A stretch of DNA of 64,000 nucleotides from positions 4,187,501 to 4,251,500 of the forward strand of contig NC_091677.1 in assembly GCF_042453785.1 (NCBI RefSeq), in the 5' to 3' direction. The DNA is from Malus domestica. Its lineage: Eukaryota; Streptophyta; Magnoliopsida; Rosales; Rosaceae. The notes below the pieces were generated by a model. It did no database searches and was not told where the DNA came from. It worked only from the letters and a program-made list of their open reading frames with translations. Shown here piece after piece: positions 11,390-23,577 of this stretch. Positions within the stretch are counted from its first letter, which is position 1, and every line of letters starts with the position of its first letter. Made by a program: the position numbers and the translations under genes.

Positions 11390-11908
11390 GCGTTGGGTAT
11401 GTGCAAAAGGTGCAGTGACGTAAGGTTCCGAATTTTTTAAGGGCCCTAAAATTTTTTATCCTCCCATATATTACATATGAGAATAAATTTCTAATAAAAA
11501 AGTTTTAAATTGAAAAGAAAAATCATCAATCATATGATTTTATCTATATTGCAATTGACTAAGTGAGCTTATATGGACACACACGACGCTGATATTCTCC
11601 AAACACCAAGGTAGACATGTGATGGCCAACACCCGAAGGTGACGAAGACATACTAATATGCACAAGAACCAATGAATATAAATAAAACTTATAAATTTAA
11701 ATACAATAAATGTGCAACTTAGGAACTTGTTCAGAGCATACAACTAAACTAGAATACTAAAAAGAAATAATATAAAATTGAATGAACAAAGGAATGGGTC
11801 ATACACCGAGAGGACTCGAAAATGCCAACGCGAGAGTGCCTTGACGCCAGAATTGTACACCTCGAATATAAGTCCTGAGGGGGCGCAAAACAAACATAAG
11901 TAGACCAA

Positions 11909-11948
<40 letters not shown>

Positions 11949-14390
11949 CTGAATTAGTTATCAACATACTAATCCCCAAAGTTTGATGAAAACATCAACA
12001 GCATAATATGTAGTAGGTTTTTCCGAAAACCCTAGCATGCCATAAAACTTCTCATGAAACAGATCTTGTATATAGTGTGCTAACTAGTGGTATCAGTATC
12101 TCTCTTATGCACAAAACAGTACCCTACACACGCCCGCCCAAAGGCAATATAAGTCTCATCTTCCATATGCACATAACAGTGCCCTACACACGCCCGCCCA
12201 AAGGCAATATAAGTAACATCGCCCGAAGACATAACAGTGACCACTAGATACACACAAAACCATTGAATATAGTCTTTCCAAACATAGGTACATATATCTC
12301 AAAAGCATCTTCATAATATAAAGTCATTCATCATCTATACTATAAAGAAGTGTGTAAAAACATGTTCTAAATAGTATACCGTCATCCATTAGATATTCTA
12401 CAAAGAACATGGGTTTGATAGAAAATATAGTATTCCAAAATATTCTAAGTAAGCATAATATGATAATCATATAAGTTAAATCCAATTCACTCATCAAACG
12501 TTTCATAAAAAGTAATCATTAAATCATGCTTTTCATGTATACATTTTTAATATTAAAACATGCATTTTAGAAGGGGTCCAATCACAAATACTTCGTCATC
12601 GAAGAGCCACACAAACTAGAGAAGACGGAAACACCACAATAAATGCACATATGCACATAAAGGGTCCAATTAATAAAACTATACTCAAAATATTTAATTT
12701 TGGAAAACGGACGTCATAAACGAATTCAGGACGTCGAAATTAGCCTAGGAGGGATCTTGGACAAAACCCGAAAAAGTCAACCCAAAAATCAACGTTGACA
12801 ATCAACGATCAAAGTCAACGGTCAGCGTTGACAGAAGTCAAGAGGTCTGGGTCAACTGGCCAGTCAACTAGGCTGGGCCGAAAGCTAGTGGGCCGATTCC
12901 ATGGCCCAAAGGCCTGTGTTTGGGTCTTAAGGATTTTGGGCTGGGTTATAAAGGGTTTTGGGTTAGGTTGAGTGGCGCGCGAGCCTTAGGTTGCATAGCC
13001 CACGGTCTGGGTTTGGAAGAGTCTTGACGTTTAAAATTAGGCTGGGTTCACTAAGGGTTTGGGCTCGCCAGCCTAACTTGAAGGCTTGGGCTAGTTTTGG
13101 AATGGGTTTGGGTCACCAGGTTGAGCTTGATCCGTTTTCAGGCCAATGAATTGGCCGGTTTCTGGGCACCACTTCAAACGCTCATAACTTCTTCGTTACT
13201 CAACCAAACCAAGTGATCCAAAAATTAAAGTTGTAGTACTCGACGAGATGAAGAGATTGATACCCTGCACGCCAGCCAACTCGCCTTATTTTGGCTGGAA
13301 AACGCCTCGAAAAGGGCTGTGCTCGCCCTAAAACTGGTTTTTTGGCCTAAGGTTTGGGCAATTTTCAAAGATTTGTAACTTCTTCGTTATTAACCAAATT
13401 GAGTGATTCAAAAGCCAAAATGTAGTTAGTAATGTGGAAAAGAGATTCATACCAAGTGGGGACCGAGTGGTAGCCAAAGTTGGCCGGAAAATGGCCTGAA
13501 AGATAGCCAAACGGCCACAGCCTGGAAATTTCCAGATTTGCACAGTGACTTTCCTTGAGCATTTCCGAGTTCCTACACCACCAAAATCACCCAAAAACTT
13601 ACTAATCGTGAACCTAGACACGACCTACAACTATAGGGGCAAATTTTGAGGCTTACCTTCGTCGGAAATGGCGAGAAATGGCCGGAGAAGTTCCTTGAAC
13701 AGTGCAGCTCGGGGGTGAGTTTTTGAATGGTTTTTCTTCTATTTTCTTGGTTCAAGAACTCGTAGGATTATGAGGGAAGGTTGTGATGTAGTCTAGGTTG
13801 TTGTGTGTTGTTTGAGTGAAAACCCTCTAGGAGGGTTGGTTTTTAAGAGAGGAAGGAGAGGGCCGAGAGTGAGGGAGAGAGTTTGTGAGAAAGAGTTACA
13901 AAATCAGAAAAAAAAAAAAAAAGAGGGAGAACCGGGGGACCAAAATCAGGGGTGGGCCCTAGGGCACACCATTTAACACCAAAAGCAATATTTTACACAA
14001 ATGAAATCCAACCAAAGTGAAAATACGAAAATGCCTTTCTGTTCCGTAAATTCTGAAATGGGTTGTTACATATACAGTTATACTTAATATATTAATTTTC
14101 TACTTTTATTTAGCAATAAAAAACTTGTGTATTACTTTCTTCCACAAATACAAACGTATTTCCATATCTCTCTTTCAGTTGTGCCCTATTTTTTCATAGA
14201 TGAACCTAAATCATGATTTTATGTTAGAGATTATTCAGTTAGTAAGAGTGAGATGCTGATTTCAATTAAGTTTGAATATTGATAGTTGAGCTTTGTATAA
14301 ATATATTGTTCCAAAAAAAAATTAAATAAGGAGGGCCTTTTTATTAAATTCGCACAGGCCCCCAAAATATCAGAGACAACCCTGGTAGCA
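11390..14390. repeat. Repeat-rich block, probably transposon derived
   Basis: No gene is recognised. Features seen: an AT microsatellite at about 11911-11945; a 35-40 bp direct repeat (CCTACACACGCCCGCCCAAA) at about 12122 and 12183; and two diverged tandem units of about 185 bp at about 13165-13350 and 13351-13540, each starting near AACTTCTTCGTTA. The last type of sequence is common inside plant LTRs. A TGTTACA-type end lies near 14070. A possible terminal inverted pair rich in GGGCC/GGCCC lies at about 11410-11470 and 14330-14390. The parts cannot be assigned to a named element with confidence. Confidence 0.4.
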
Positions 14391-15706
14391 TGGTTCACCC
14401 TATCATCATTGACATGTTCTCAACTTAAGCACATATTATTAGGTGTGGGGTTTTATCATAAAAAGCCTCAGTGATGTTAGAAGTGAAATCTCCAGTATTT
14501 CTAATGTGAGACTCTGACATATAATTTAAATAATAGTGATGGCCTCGCTTGTACAGAAATAGACGTAAATCATACTATTATATGGAAAACTTACTTACGA
14601 GTGCGTTAATATTGTATGTCTAATTACATGGATTGAAGAAAGCAAATGCTAAAAATTTGGAACTTTCTACTTATTTTTGTGAAAGAAAAAAAATTTGTAC
14701 TTACTTTTTGTAATTAAACATTTTTCTAATGGAGTGGATGCAAGTATTTTTGTAATCAAAATAGTCTCAGATTCAATGTAACTGAAAAGTTCATGGCCGC
14801 AAAGGCTACTTTGCACCAAATACTACAAGGGTGATCTTGGGAAAATAATTGTTCATGACCAAAAGTAGTAGTAGTTTCAAGTATATAAGAGCAGCTAAGA
14901 AGTAAGAAGCTAGATAGGATGTACATTCGCATGATGAGATGAAGATGAAGGCAGAAAGCTCAAATACCCATGAATGAAGCAAGTTTTTTATCCAAAAATC
15001 AGAGCTTCGAAGGAGTCTATAGTTAGCAAGTTCTTGGTGATGGCGATGAAGAAAACCCAAAAGGCAGTGATAAGAATTTGTGAAATCAATCGACGGAGAG
15101 AGAATTTGAAGAAGAAGGAATACTTTCAATTGGAGAAGAAGATGGCCGCACAAGCAGATTGCAAGAGAAAGAGAAAGAACGATGAAATTCTATTTTAGCG
15201 TTTTTGAGAACCGGACTAAATAATACATAGGTTTTTGAGCAAAGAAGTTATACGGCGTGAGTTGTATAGAATGGGCAGGCCCTGATAAATTAACCGGTGG
15301 CTATTTAATACGTAGTAACACCAAACACCTGATTCATCTTAAATAGTCATATCCGATGTCTAATATGGCATGTCAAACGAGACCTAGTTAAGAAGCTTTT
15401 ATATATAGCAAGGCAAATAAAAAAGGCGTTTATATAGGAGACAAGTAGTGTTGATATGATTTATGAGGTTAGTAATTTAGTTGCCAGCAAGAGTTTTAGT
15501 CGTTTGTTTGTATTAGATGCGACGTGAACATGCGTTTAAAATTGGTGTAATCACCATGTCATAAAATTGGCGACCGGCTCACTCCCAACTCAACTCACTC
15601 TGAAGTGTGAATGCGTTTCTGGTTGGACTATGAAGCTGCAATTAGGGATCATGAAGCTGCAATTTGGGATTGGTTTATATATGATGGATATACCCAAGGG
15701 TCCATC
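14391..15706. other. Intergenic, no gene recognised
   Basis: Mostly AT-rich. A 74-codon plus-strand frame at 14974-15198 encodes a lysine/arginine-rich peptide and overlaps a 115-codon minus frame. Neither resembles a family I know, and neither has flanking splice sites that extend it. Treated as chance. Confidence 0.35.
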
Positions 15707-15714
15707 ATCCTAGC

Positions 15715-16527
15715 TAGGGGTAGAATTTTTTGCTAAATTATCATACCAATCGTACCATATATTTTTGGTACAGTAATGGTATTCAAAACCATTACCAATA
15801 ATATACCGTACCGTACCACTACTGTTAATATTATATCATATATATTCATTTATATATAATTATGTATTATTATCATTATATATGCACTTTATATTTTTTT
15901 CCTAATCATTTATCCAATCATCTCACCCTCTAACCTCTACTTTCCCAATAAAAAAAACCTAAGCCTTCTTGCACTACAACTCTTCATCTTTTCACTCATC
16001 TAGCCATCGATTTCATCTCTATTGGTCCAATTTTGGCGACTCTCTCTCTCCGGAGTCCATCTCATCTTCTCCTTCATCAAATTGGAATGTCTTTCTCCAT
16101 GGCTTTGTCTATCAAGTTAATTTTTGTACAATTTTAAAGAATGTAGAGATGGAATTTAGGAATCTTTGTACTATTTTTTTTAGGGATATGGGTTCTTTCA
16201 GCAATTCTTCCATTTATTTACTTCTTGTTTCTTAAATGAATCTCTATAAAATTCTCATAATTAAATAAAAAAGTTTTAAAAACCCAAGGGGAGTGGCCAA
16301 AACACGTTTGGACCTTGAATTGGGTTGGAAAAAAATATCAAATTTTGGCCCAAAACAAAGTGGTAATTACCATTACCATACCATGTCAACCGAACTATTT
16401 AGCATGCCAAAATTCGGTATACCGAAAGTTTGACACGGTAATAGTAATAGGTTTTGTCATACCAAAAATTTGGTATGGTAATTGGTACATGGGTTTTGGT
16501 AGGGTGATCTTATCAATACCACCCCTA
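15715..16527. mobile_element. Non-autonomous hAT element with 8-bp target duplication
   Basis: An 813-bp element whose ends TAGGGGTAG... and ...CCACCCCTA form the short terminal inverted repeat typical of hAT (CAGGGGTGG-like), flanked by the perfect 8-bp duplication ATCCTAGC (15707-15714 and 16528-16535). The sub-terminal regions are rich in TACCATACC/GGTATGG motifs in both orientations, as expected for transposase binding sites. An 88-codon frame at 15969-16235 has no recognisable domain and the element lacks a transposase. Confidence 0.8.
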
Positions 16528-16535
16528 ATCCTAGC

Positions 16536-17550
16536 TACATAGTCTGCTCCTTTGTTGACCAAAAAGCTTTGAGAACAGAGGTCCCTTTATTTGTGTACAA
16601 GTTAGTAAGCCTGATTAATAATCTAATAATCTCGTTTTCTTGATTTTGCAAACTGTGGAGTGACGGATAATATTTTGTTTGCGGTTTGATTTATTTTTGC
16701 TAATAGTGACTTCTTTGACTTTCTAATACTAAAATCTAATTTTGAAAATATTAAATAAATATACTACCATCGAATCAATATACCCTTCTAAATGAGAGCA
16801 ACGAGAACAATTTTCATAACACGAGTATACAATCATTTTATGATGTAAAATGTCACGATGACAATATATTTCTGCTATGAAAGTCTTCATTCTAAAAAAT
16901 ATTCTAATTGACCCCTATTTATGAATTTATGAGAAGAAATACTATATGTTGTAAAAAGTTCGATAATCTACTCTTAGTTCACGTTCTTGTCTAAACTACA
17001 ATTGTATCATTCATTTTGATATTAAAGAACAGTAATATGGTATTCCAAACTACTCCAATTAACGAGAAGAAATTGAACACAGTGCGGCAATTAAAACAAA
17101 TTTTGTATTGTAGTCCATACCTACTCTATATATATCAAACTAAAAAAAAGTATAGAATCGAACACACAACATTGATCGGATTAAGTATTTGATGTTTTCA
17201 CCTTTACTCTTTGGTTATAGGCATTGGTTTTGATATGACAGTTGTATTTGGCCCAACTGGTCTCCAGGAAAGGGTCCAAGAGAACGAAATTTCTTTCGAT
17301 GCCATTTCGAAGAAAGCTATTTCTGGTTAATTAGTACAACATTCCGACAAAATAAATCTCTAGTTGGAAGTACCCTTTAAACAATAAGACGCGATAAACC
17401 AGCTGAAGTTGTTTTTGTTTTCTCATTGTGTTTTGATGTACCTTACAACATCAGTTACTAATATTGTGAGATTATGGCTTGATCTGCATCTGATTTGTCT
17501 CAACTGAATGCATCTTTGCCTCTAATCTGATCTTGGAAATGAAGGTTTAA
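16536..17550. other. Intergenic between hAT element and UGT 3' end
   Basis: AT-rich and without coding signals. The last 100-150 bp before 17551 presumably hold the 3' untranslated region of the minus-strand glycosyltransferase, but I see no decisive signal. Confidence 0.35.
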
Positions 17551-18942
17551 CTATGGTAGTACCTGAAACTTCTTCCATGTGTCGATGAGAGCAGCGAGAC
17601 TCTTTGTAGAACTACCGTCATCTCCAACCGCCCTTCTAGCCTCGTCTCTAATGTGCAATGCTTGCAACTTCAACAAATCGTTTCCCATTATCTCACTAAC
17701 CGTCTGTGCAATGTCCTCTGCTTTCACCACCGTCTCCCTATCACCCCAACCCCAACTCTTATCCCACGTTCCGAGTCCAATTCTCTCCACCAAATCCGCA
17801 TTGACTTTCTGATCCCCATGTTGCGGCCATGCTAATACGCGCACACCGTTCCAGAGAGCCTCAGACAAAGAGTTCCAGCCACAGTGACTTAAAAACCCAC
17901 CGATGGCCGGATGGCTCAATATCTCCTCCTGGTTCAGCCAGTTCTTCACTGCCAATCCATTTTTCTTCACCCTCTCCAATAATCCCTCTCCAAGCACCTC
18001 AGTCAGTTTCTCGTCATCTTCGATGTCAACTTTCTTATCCTTCACCGCCCACAGAAACCTGCAACCGCTCCTCACCAAGCCATCACCCAACTCTCTAATT
18101 TGCTCCCTGGACATGGCAGTCCTGCTCCCAAAGCTGACATAGAGCACTGACCCAGTTGCTTGATCATTAAGCCATTGCAGTTGTTGGCTTGTCTCGAAGA
18201 AACATGGCGCTAGCGGTCCAATGGAAATTACTGACGGTAGTTTTCTCAATACTTTGCCTTCATTTAGTGCTGCCAAAGTCTCACTCTCTATACTTTCACA
18301 TGTGTTCACCAAAATTCCGCTTGATTCTGTCATTTTCTTACCATTCTCTATGAAAAAGGTCTTCAGCAAATTGTTACTTTCCTGCAGCAGTGGTGGAGGG
18401 ATCCGTGATTTTGGTATTGGCCCCAAACCCGGAACTTGGAGATCATCTTTTATAGTGTGATTAGGGCCAAGCATGGTGTGGAAGGACACATAAAGTGTCA
18501 ACATTTTGGCAGATGATGTGAAGAAAATGTAGTTTGGAAGTCCGAGAGAATCGGTTATAGGAAGAACCGTGGAGGTGAAGCTCATGTCTGTGATCATAGC
18601 GGAGAGAGGTGGAGAGAGTGAAGATAGAAGAGGAGAGAGCAGGTGAGAAGAGCGGCGAATCAATTCAAAATGGTAGTAAAAAGGGTCTTCGGAATTGGCA
18701 CAGGACTCGTCCAGTGGAAGGAGATGAAGTTGCTTTCGAGTAATTTGTGGGAAGGCCATGAGAAAGTTTGACAAACTCTGTGACTCAGCAAGTGAGACGG
18801 TTGGATTTGGAGTGATGAAAGTGACACAAACATCATGTGATGCTAGTAACGCTGCAAGCCGAAGGAAGGGCGTGAGATGACCCATTCCGGCACTTGGAAG
18901 GAGAGCTACATGAGGGACTCGTAGATCACCGGAATCTGACAT
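17551..18942 (-). CDS. UDP-glycosyltransferase, UGT708-like (intact)
   Basis: A family-1 glycosyltransferase that moves a sugar from UDP-sugar to a small acceptor in the cytosol. The start is set at 18942 (MSDSGDLRVPHVALLPSAG); a 19-codon in-frame extension to 18999 is possible but not homologous. From the chosen start it has 463 residues and no intron, the normal size. Seen: the N-terminal GMGH with the catalytic histidine, an ITD that fits the activating aspartate, a DPF motif (EDPFYYHFELIRRS) typical of the UGT708 group, and a complete 44-residue PSPG donor-binding box from WLNQEEI to HGDQ. In the box, GVRVLAW replaces the usual GVPVLAW. UGT708 members include flavonoid and dihydrochalcone C-glycosyltransferases, including one described from pear, so a C-glycosyltransferase role is plausible but inferred. 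It heads unit A of the tandem duplication. Confidence 0.88.
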   Translation of the reverse strand: MSDSGDLRVPHVALLPSAGMGHLTPFLRLAALLASHDVCVTFITPNPTVSLAESQSLSNFLMAFPQITRKQLHLLPLDESCANSEDPFYYHFELIRRSSHLLSPLLSSLSPPLSAMITDMSFTSTVLPITDSLGLPNYIFFTSSAKMLTLYVSFHTMLGPNHTIKDDLQVPGLGPIPKSRIPPPLLQESNNLLKTFFIENGKKMTESSGILVNTCESIESETLAALNEGKVLRKLPSVISIGPLAPCFFETSQQLQWLNDQATGSVLYVSFGSRTAMSREQIRELGDGLVRSGCRFLWAVKDKKVDIEDDEKLTEVLGEGLLERVKKNGLAVKNWLNQEEILSHPAIGGFLSHCGWNSLSEALWNGVRVLAWPQHGDQKVNADLVERIGLGTWDKSWGWGDRETVVKAEDIAQTVSEIMGNDLLKLQALHIRDEARRAVGDDGSSTKSLAALIDTWKKFQVLP

Positions 18943-19299
18943 TTTAATGGAAAATGATGGTTTGCTAAGGGAAAGTAGATTAGCTTTAGAGCAGGGCATA
19001 TTTCATATTTGTACTGATGAAGGCTGAGGCAGGTGCACTGAATGTACATGTGTAGTCAAATGACTCACGTCTATGACCAAAAGATGGTTTGAATATGCAT
19101 ATGCTTAGTCAAATGGGCCACGTCTAGCAGGAAAGGACAAGTAAATATCTAAGTTTTCTTGGATGCCAAGAAAGTTTGAACTAGTAAATTAGAAAAGCGA
19201 CCTACTCAGTTTTTTGCCACAATACTCAGCTAAAAGATTTTAGTTTTAGGAGGTAATCTTAATTTTCAAATTTTTGCTAAGCCAACATCCATACATCTA

Positions 19300-21260
19300 G
19301 GCTCAAATTTTACTTGAAGACGTGATGCAGTTTTAATAGAAAATTATAGCCAAAGGAGGTGGTCTCTGCAAAAATTGATCTTCAGTGTCAAAAAGTGGTA
19401 AATTATTTGTAGAAATAGATTTAGAAACATCTATAAGGACAACACGATTTAACTCGTAATCTCAAAAGATCACACACGGTGATGTCAAAACAAAAAATAT
19501 TTTGCTTGATAAGAAATCTTAAAATATTTGATTGGTGTTGCTCATATTGAAGCTGAGAACACAACGGAAATGACTGGTGAAATTGGTATACCCTTCGATA
19601 AAATGATGCTAGAGATTCTAGATCTTTTAAAATAGAAGATTGTTATGCTCGTAAATTCGCTATTATATATATAATAATTCTCCTTGTTTACATCTTTGTC
19701 TTACTCTTCTATATAGGTTTTACATTATATTTGTGTTTTTGTAGGTTGTAACAAGTAAAGAGTGCAAAATGAGCTAAAAAGGCTTTTATAATCCTATGTC
19801 CTTTTTATTAGCAGTTTTAACCAGTTGAAGAAAGCCAAAAAGTCTGAGAGAAAGTAAATTAAAAGTCTTTTTAATATAATGAGACTTTAAAGCTCATTAA
19901 GCTTGATAAGGAAAAGAAGGCTAATTGCCTTGTCGGTTACAACTAGAAGGGGAATGAAGGAGGATCCCTAATCAGACCAGCAGAAGGGAAGTGAGATACA
20001 AAAAAACAGAAATACAAAAGAGAAAAAAAAGATAGGCAGCAACAGCCACCAAAAAAGAGGAGGCAACCACGACAGAAGGGAGAAAAAGGAAGGACCAATG
20101 CACCGTTCTACAATTCGTCATCGAAGAGTTTCTTCTTCTCCTTTTACTTTCTGTTTTGTTTGTCTTTGCTGTCTATTTACATTATGAGTAACTAAATTTC
20201 ATAGTTGGGACTTGGTTGAAGTCCTAATCATGTTTCCTTGAGTATTTTTGATACACTTTTGTTACAAGATAATTTGTTGATGCTTTAGTGATTAATTTCA
20301 GTTTTAATTCCAATCTTATTGAGTTATTTTATGATTGATCACCATGGAATAACTTTGTAATTGAGTTTGTTACATGGGTAAATTTGGATGATCGAGTCTT
20401 GTACCCATACCGAGTAACAAGAGAACTAGTTACAGTTCTTGGAATTAATTATCACAAATAACCGGAATAGATACCATGTTCTAGGATTCATGTGTTTGTC
20501 GATGTCCATTGTATTATGCTTTCTCGGAGTGTAACTTAGTAGACACCATGCTAAATACTTCGAGAATGAAAAGAGTTAGTGTAGACACTCATGCCTAATT
20601 CGTTGTTTAGGGAAATCAATAGCTTAAAGAGTAGATACCATGCATTTAGATTGACAAACGTAAAGCATCAAAATTTGTTTTGTATCATAGTGTGTATCAG
20701 TTGTTTAGGTGAAAAAGGTTAGAGATGGAAGTCAAAGTCCTAACCGTTCAAACATCGTTTTCAAAACTCTTATTGCCAATTACTTTTATTTGCCTATGTT
20801 CTTTATATTGTGCTTTTATACTTAAACTTAAGACATCTTAAACTATTTTGTTAAACCTTTACTTGCATATTTGCTAGTTTTGTGAATTAATTAATTTAAA
20901 TTGTTAGGAATCATACTCTAGATACATATTAGTGCAATCCTCATGGGAATGATCTCGTACTTGCTTTCTATATTATGTGTTTGATCTTGTGCACTTGTGA
21001 GTTTAAAATGTGCAATTAGTAGCTTAATATTTAGGTTGCTAAATGCATAACAAAGATTGATAAGATGTGATGACTATAGCTTTGACATGTTGCGACATGC
21101 CTTACCAAAACCTTAACTTTGCTAATGTATTACTTGAAGTTTCTTGACAAAGTTACCAGCCATGAATCCCCAGATGTTGGCCAAGTCCTTTAGGAAACAT
21201 CATGAGTAGGTCCTGGGATGTAAGTGTATATAAACGTCCTGAAATCGGCAATGTGTTGAT
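19300..21260 (+). pseudogene. Raf-like MAP3K relic, unit A, split by a solo LTR
   Basis: Decayed pieces of a plant Raf-like protein kinase. At about 19455-19511 a catalytic-loop trace reads SQKITHGDVKTKNILLD (family form SKKIVHRDVKTENMLLD). At about 19534-19600 an activation-segment trace reads GVAHIEAENTTEMTGEIG. After the inserted LTR, at about 21063-21245, the traces are DYSFDM, CCDMPYQNLNFANV and IPRCWPSPLGNIM (family form IPRCCPSSLANVM). Frames shift and stops intervene, and the conserved HRD arginine is lost, so it cannot encode a kinase. The same relic, with the next part of the kinase in a single piece, lies at 25845-26345 in unit B. The decay therefore began before or soon after the duplication. 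Confidence 0.75.
19641..21052. mobile_element. Solo LTR, about 1.4 kb
   Basis: The ends TGTTATGC and GCATAACA are perfect inverted 8-mers, and the 5-bp target duplication AAGAT flanks it (19636-19640 and 21053-21057). There is no internal coding region, so this is an LTR left after recombination between two LTRs. The text near its right end (a GGGAATGATC phrase, then ACTTGC, then CTTGTGCACTTG) resembles 3' regions of plant Ty3-type LTRs, but I cannot assign the family firmly. The element sits inside the kinase relic of unit A and is absent from the matching place in unit B (near 26160). Confidence 0.8.
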
Positions 21261-21899
21261 CATACATTCAAGAATAAGGTGATCAAATTTGGGATATTCT
21301 GCAAGAAAGATTCAGTTGAGGCAATTGTTAGGAACTAATTGGACAAAATTACCATGTTTATGCAACTATTTTCGTAATTTCCCTAAAACCACCCAGCCAA
21401 CGATTGAAAATGAACCATTCTTGATTCCAACTACGTACCATAATCCCTTCACAGGTGGTAAGGATTTCAACGTTAGCATCAATTAGTGTAGTTATTTACC
21501 GTATATACATGAAAACTAACTTTGTATGGCTATGTTAGCTTTGAAATGATTACCGGAAAAGACGAGAACTTTTCGTTTGGTATTATACAAGAAATGGGGA
21601 TGAGTCTTGAGATGCACTTTCAAGTTTGTATGGAAATTCTTTCTGCTCTTATTACTCATTTGGGCTTCACAATTATCTTGAACAAAATCGTCACACCAAC
21701 TATGTGACAAACGCATATTAATTTTTACACATTGTTTACATGACACAATTTTACAACGAAAAACTATGATTCTCATTATTAAAAAGGCGATGACACATCA
21801 ACAATCAGTTCCATAGCCCAACTACAACATATTATATCGAATTTGAGATTGAAAAGTTACATGAAACTTCAACTTAAGAACATAAATTTCAAGGATATA

Positions 21900-23269
21900 T
21901 TAGTTCTTCTGCATCAAATATTCCAAAACTTCATTGAGCACCTTCTCAGATTTCCCACCAATGGCAGTAGCCTTCTTAGCCTCTTCCCCCACCTTCCTAG
22001 CCAAACCCCTCAGCTTCTTATCCTCCATCAACTCAACAATCTTCCTCCCTATCGCTTCCCCACACACCACCCCTCCAAGCCCCCAACTCCAACTCCTCTC
22101 CCATATTCCCAACCCCGCCGTCTCCACCACCTCCGCATTCACGCTCTGATCCCCATGCTGCGGCCACGCCAGCACCGGTACCCCTTTTCGCGCTGCCTCC
22201 ATAACCGAATTCCAACGGCTGCGTGCTCGAGAATGTCCTGCTGGCTCACCCACCCCTTCATTACTACTCCCCTGCCTTTTGTCCTGTCCAAAAACGGCTC
22301 CCCAAGCAGGACTTTCAGATCTTCCTTGTCGTCTTTGTCGACCTTACTTGTTTTGAGCACCCACAAAAACCTATATCCGCTCCTTTCCAACCCATTTGCG
22401 AGCTCTTTAATCTGCTCATTGGACATGGCTGTTCTGCTTCCGAAACTCACGTAAACTACTGACTGTGCCGGCTGGCTGTCTAGCCATGACAGATAGTTTC
22501 CATCTTCATCCTGCTCTTTCTTGGCCTCGAAGGTATCTAACGGTCCTATCGGAAGAAACGGTGGGAGATTTTCTAAAACTCTCCCACTATTTATAGCTGC
22601 TAGAGTATCCGGTTCGAAATCTTCAAAAGTGTTCATTAGGATCCCTTTGGATTTGGAAAAAGCTCGAGAATTTGTGATGAGTAGTGATGTGAAAAAATGA
22701 TTAGGGTTTTTATATGAAGGAGGAATGCTTCCTATAGGCAATGGAGCGATTCCGGGGACGTTGACTTCTTTCAGATCGGTTGCAAAACAGGAAGGGTTCG
22801 ATAGAAGGGTTGGGAGGTAGGCCATGAGGCAGGAAAATCTACATGAGCCGGTAAAGATGATGTAGTTGGGGACGCCGAGGTCGGCGGCGACTGGGGTAAT
22901 AGTAGAAGCCACTACAAAGTCGGAAAATATAGCTGAGACGGGCGAGGATGAGGCGGCAAGCAAAGGGTAGAGAAGGTGGACGGAGCGGGTGGTGGCTTCG
23001 AATTGGAGGAAGAAAGGATCGTCGGTGGTGGGATCGGGGGAGGAAATGGCTTGGAACTCAACGTGGTTGACTTTTGGATGTTGGGATAGGAAGAAGGAAA
23101 TGTGGGCGGACTCAGCGGCCGAGACAGAAGGACGGGCGGTGATTAAGCTGACGATGCAGTTTCGAGAGGAGAGCATGGCGGCGATACCGAGGAAGGGGGT
23201 CAAATGTCCCATTCCAGCACTAGGCAATAGGGCTATGTGAGGAGGAGGAGGAACTGTGGGGTTTGACAT
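21900..23269 (-). pseudogene. UDP-glycosyltransferase, UGT708-like, broken in the PSPG box (unit A)
   Basis: Starts at 23269 (MSNPTVPPPPHIALLPSAG) and reads in frame with the family through the catalytic GMGH, the DPFFLQFEATTRSVHLL region and the start of the PSPG box (WVSQQDILEHAAV). At about 22217, compared with its paralogue at 27092-28487, 25 bases are missing. The loss removes the GGFVSHCG core of the donor-binding box and shifts the frame. The C-terminal part continues in another frame (WNSVMEAARKGVPVLAWPQ...) to the stop at 21900. The uninterrupted frame gives a 376-residue product ending in unrelated residues. Loss of HCGW should abolish UDP-sugar binding. It is the closest relative of the unit B copy (roughly 88-90% of residues alike by eye). 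Confidence 0.85.
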
Positions 23270-23385
23270 GGTTGTGCAAAAGAAGCAAGGATGCCAGAAA
23301 AGTAGCGATTAACAATGAATCCTTAAATCTATCAGAAAAAAGAAGCACGTCACATCTGATCACTTGATAGCGTTGTTATTATTTT

Positions 23386-23577
23386 AGGACAGACATCCCA
23401 GCCGGATCTTCTCCACCAAGTCCTAAGGATCTGAAGATCTGGACTCTTGAAATTTGAATTAACGGTTATAATTATTATCTCTTTTAAAAAGATCATTCTG
23501 TTTGTAGTCGTTTGATTAAATTTTAATGATCCGGATCTCCGAGTCCGTATGATTTAATGGGTGAGATCCGGCTGTCC
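23386..23577. mobile_element. Small non-autonomous DNA transposon present in unit A only
   Basis: A 192-bp insertion flanked by the 8-bp duplication ATTATTTT (23378-23385 and 23578-23585), with inverted ends sharing GGACAG and GCCGGATC. Unit B has the uninterrupted site near 28558-28570 (GTTCTTATTTAATTATAG). The 8-bp duplication suggests hAT. Confidence 0.65.

Noticed and set aside
11390-14390. A single large hAT element spanning the block
   Set aside because: The proposed ends share GGCCC-rich text but no convincing inverted repeat or 8-bp duplication was found.
14974-15198. Small basic protein gene
   Set aside because: No homology recognised, no splice extension, overlaps an equally long antisense frame.
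17829-18460. Plus-strand frames opposite the UGT genes (also at 22000-22460 and 27150-27670)
   Set aside because: They repeat in every UGT copy because they are the complement of conserved UGT coding sequence.
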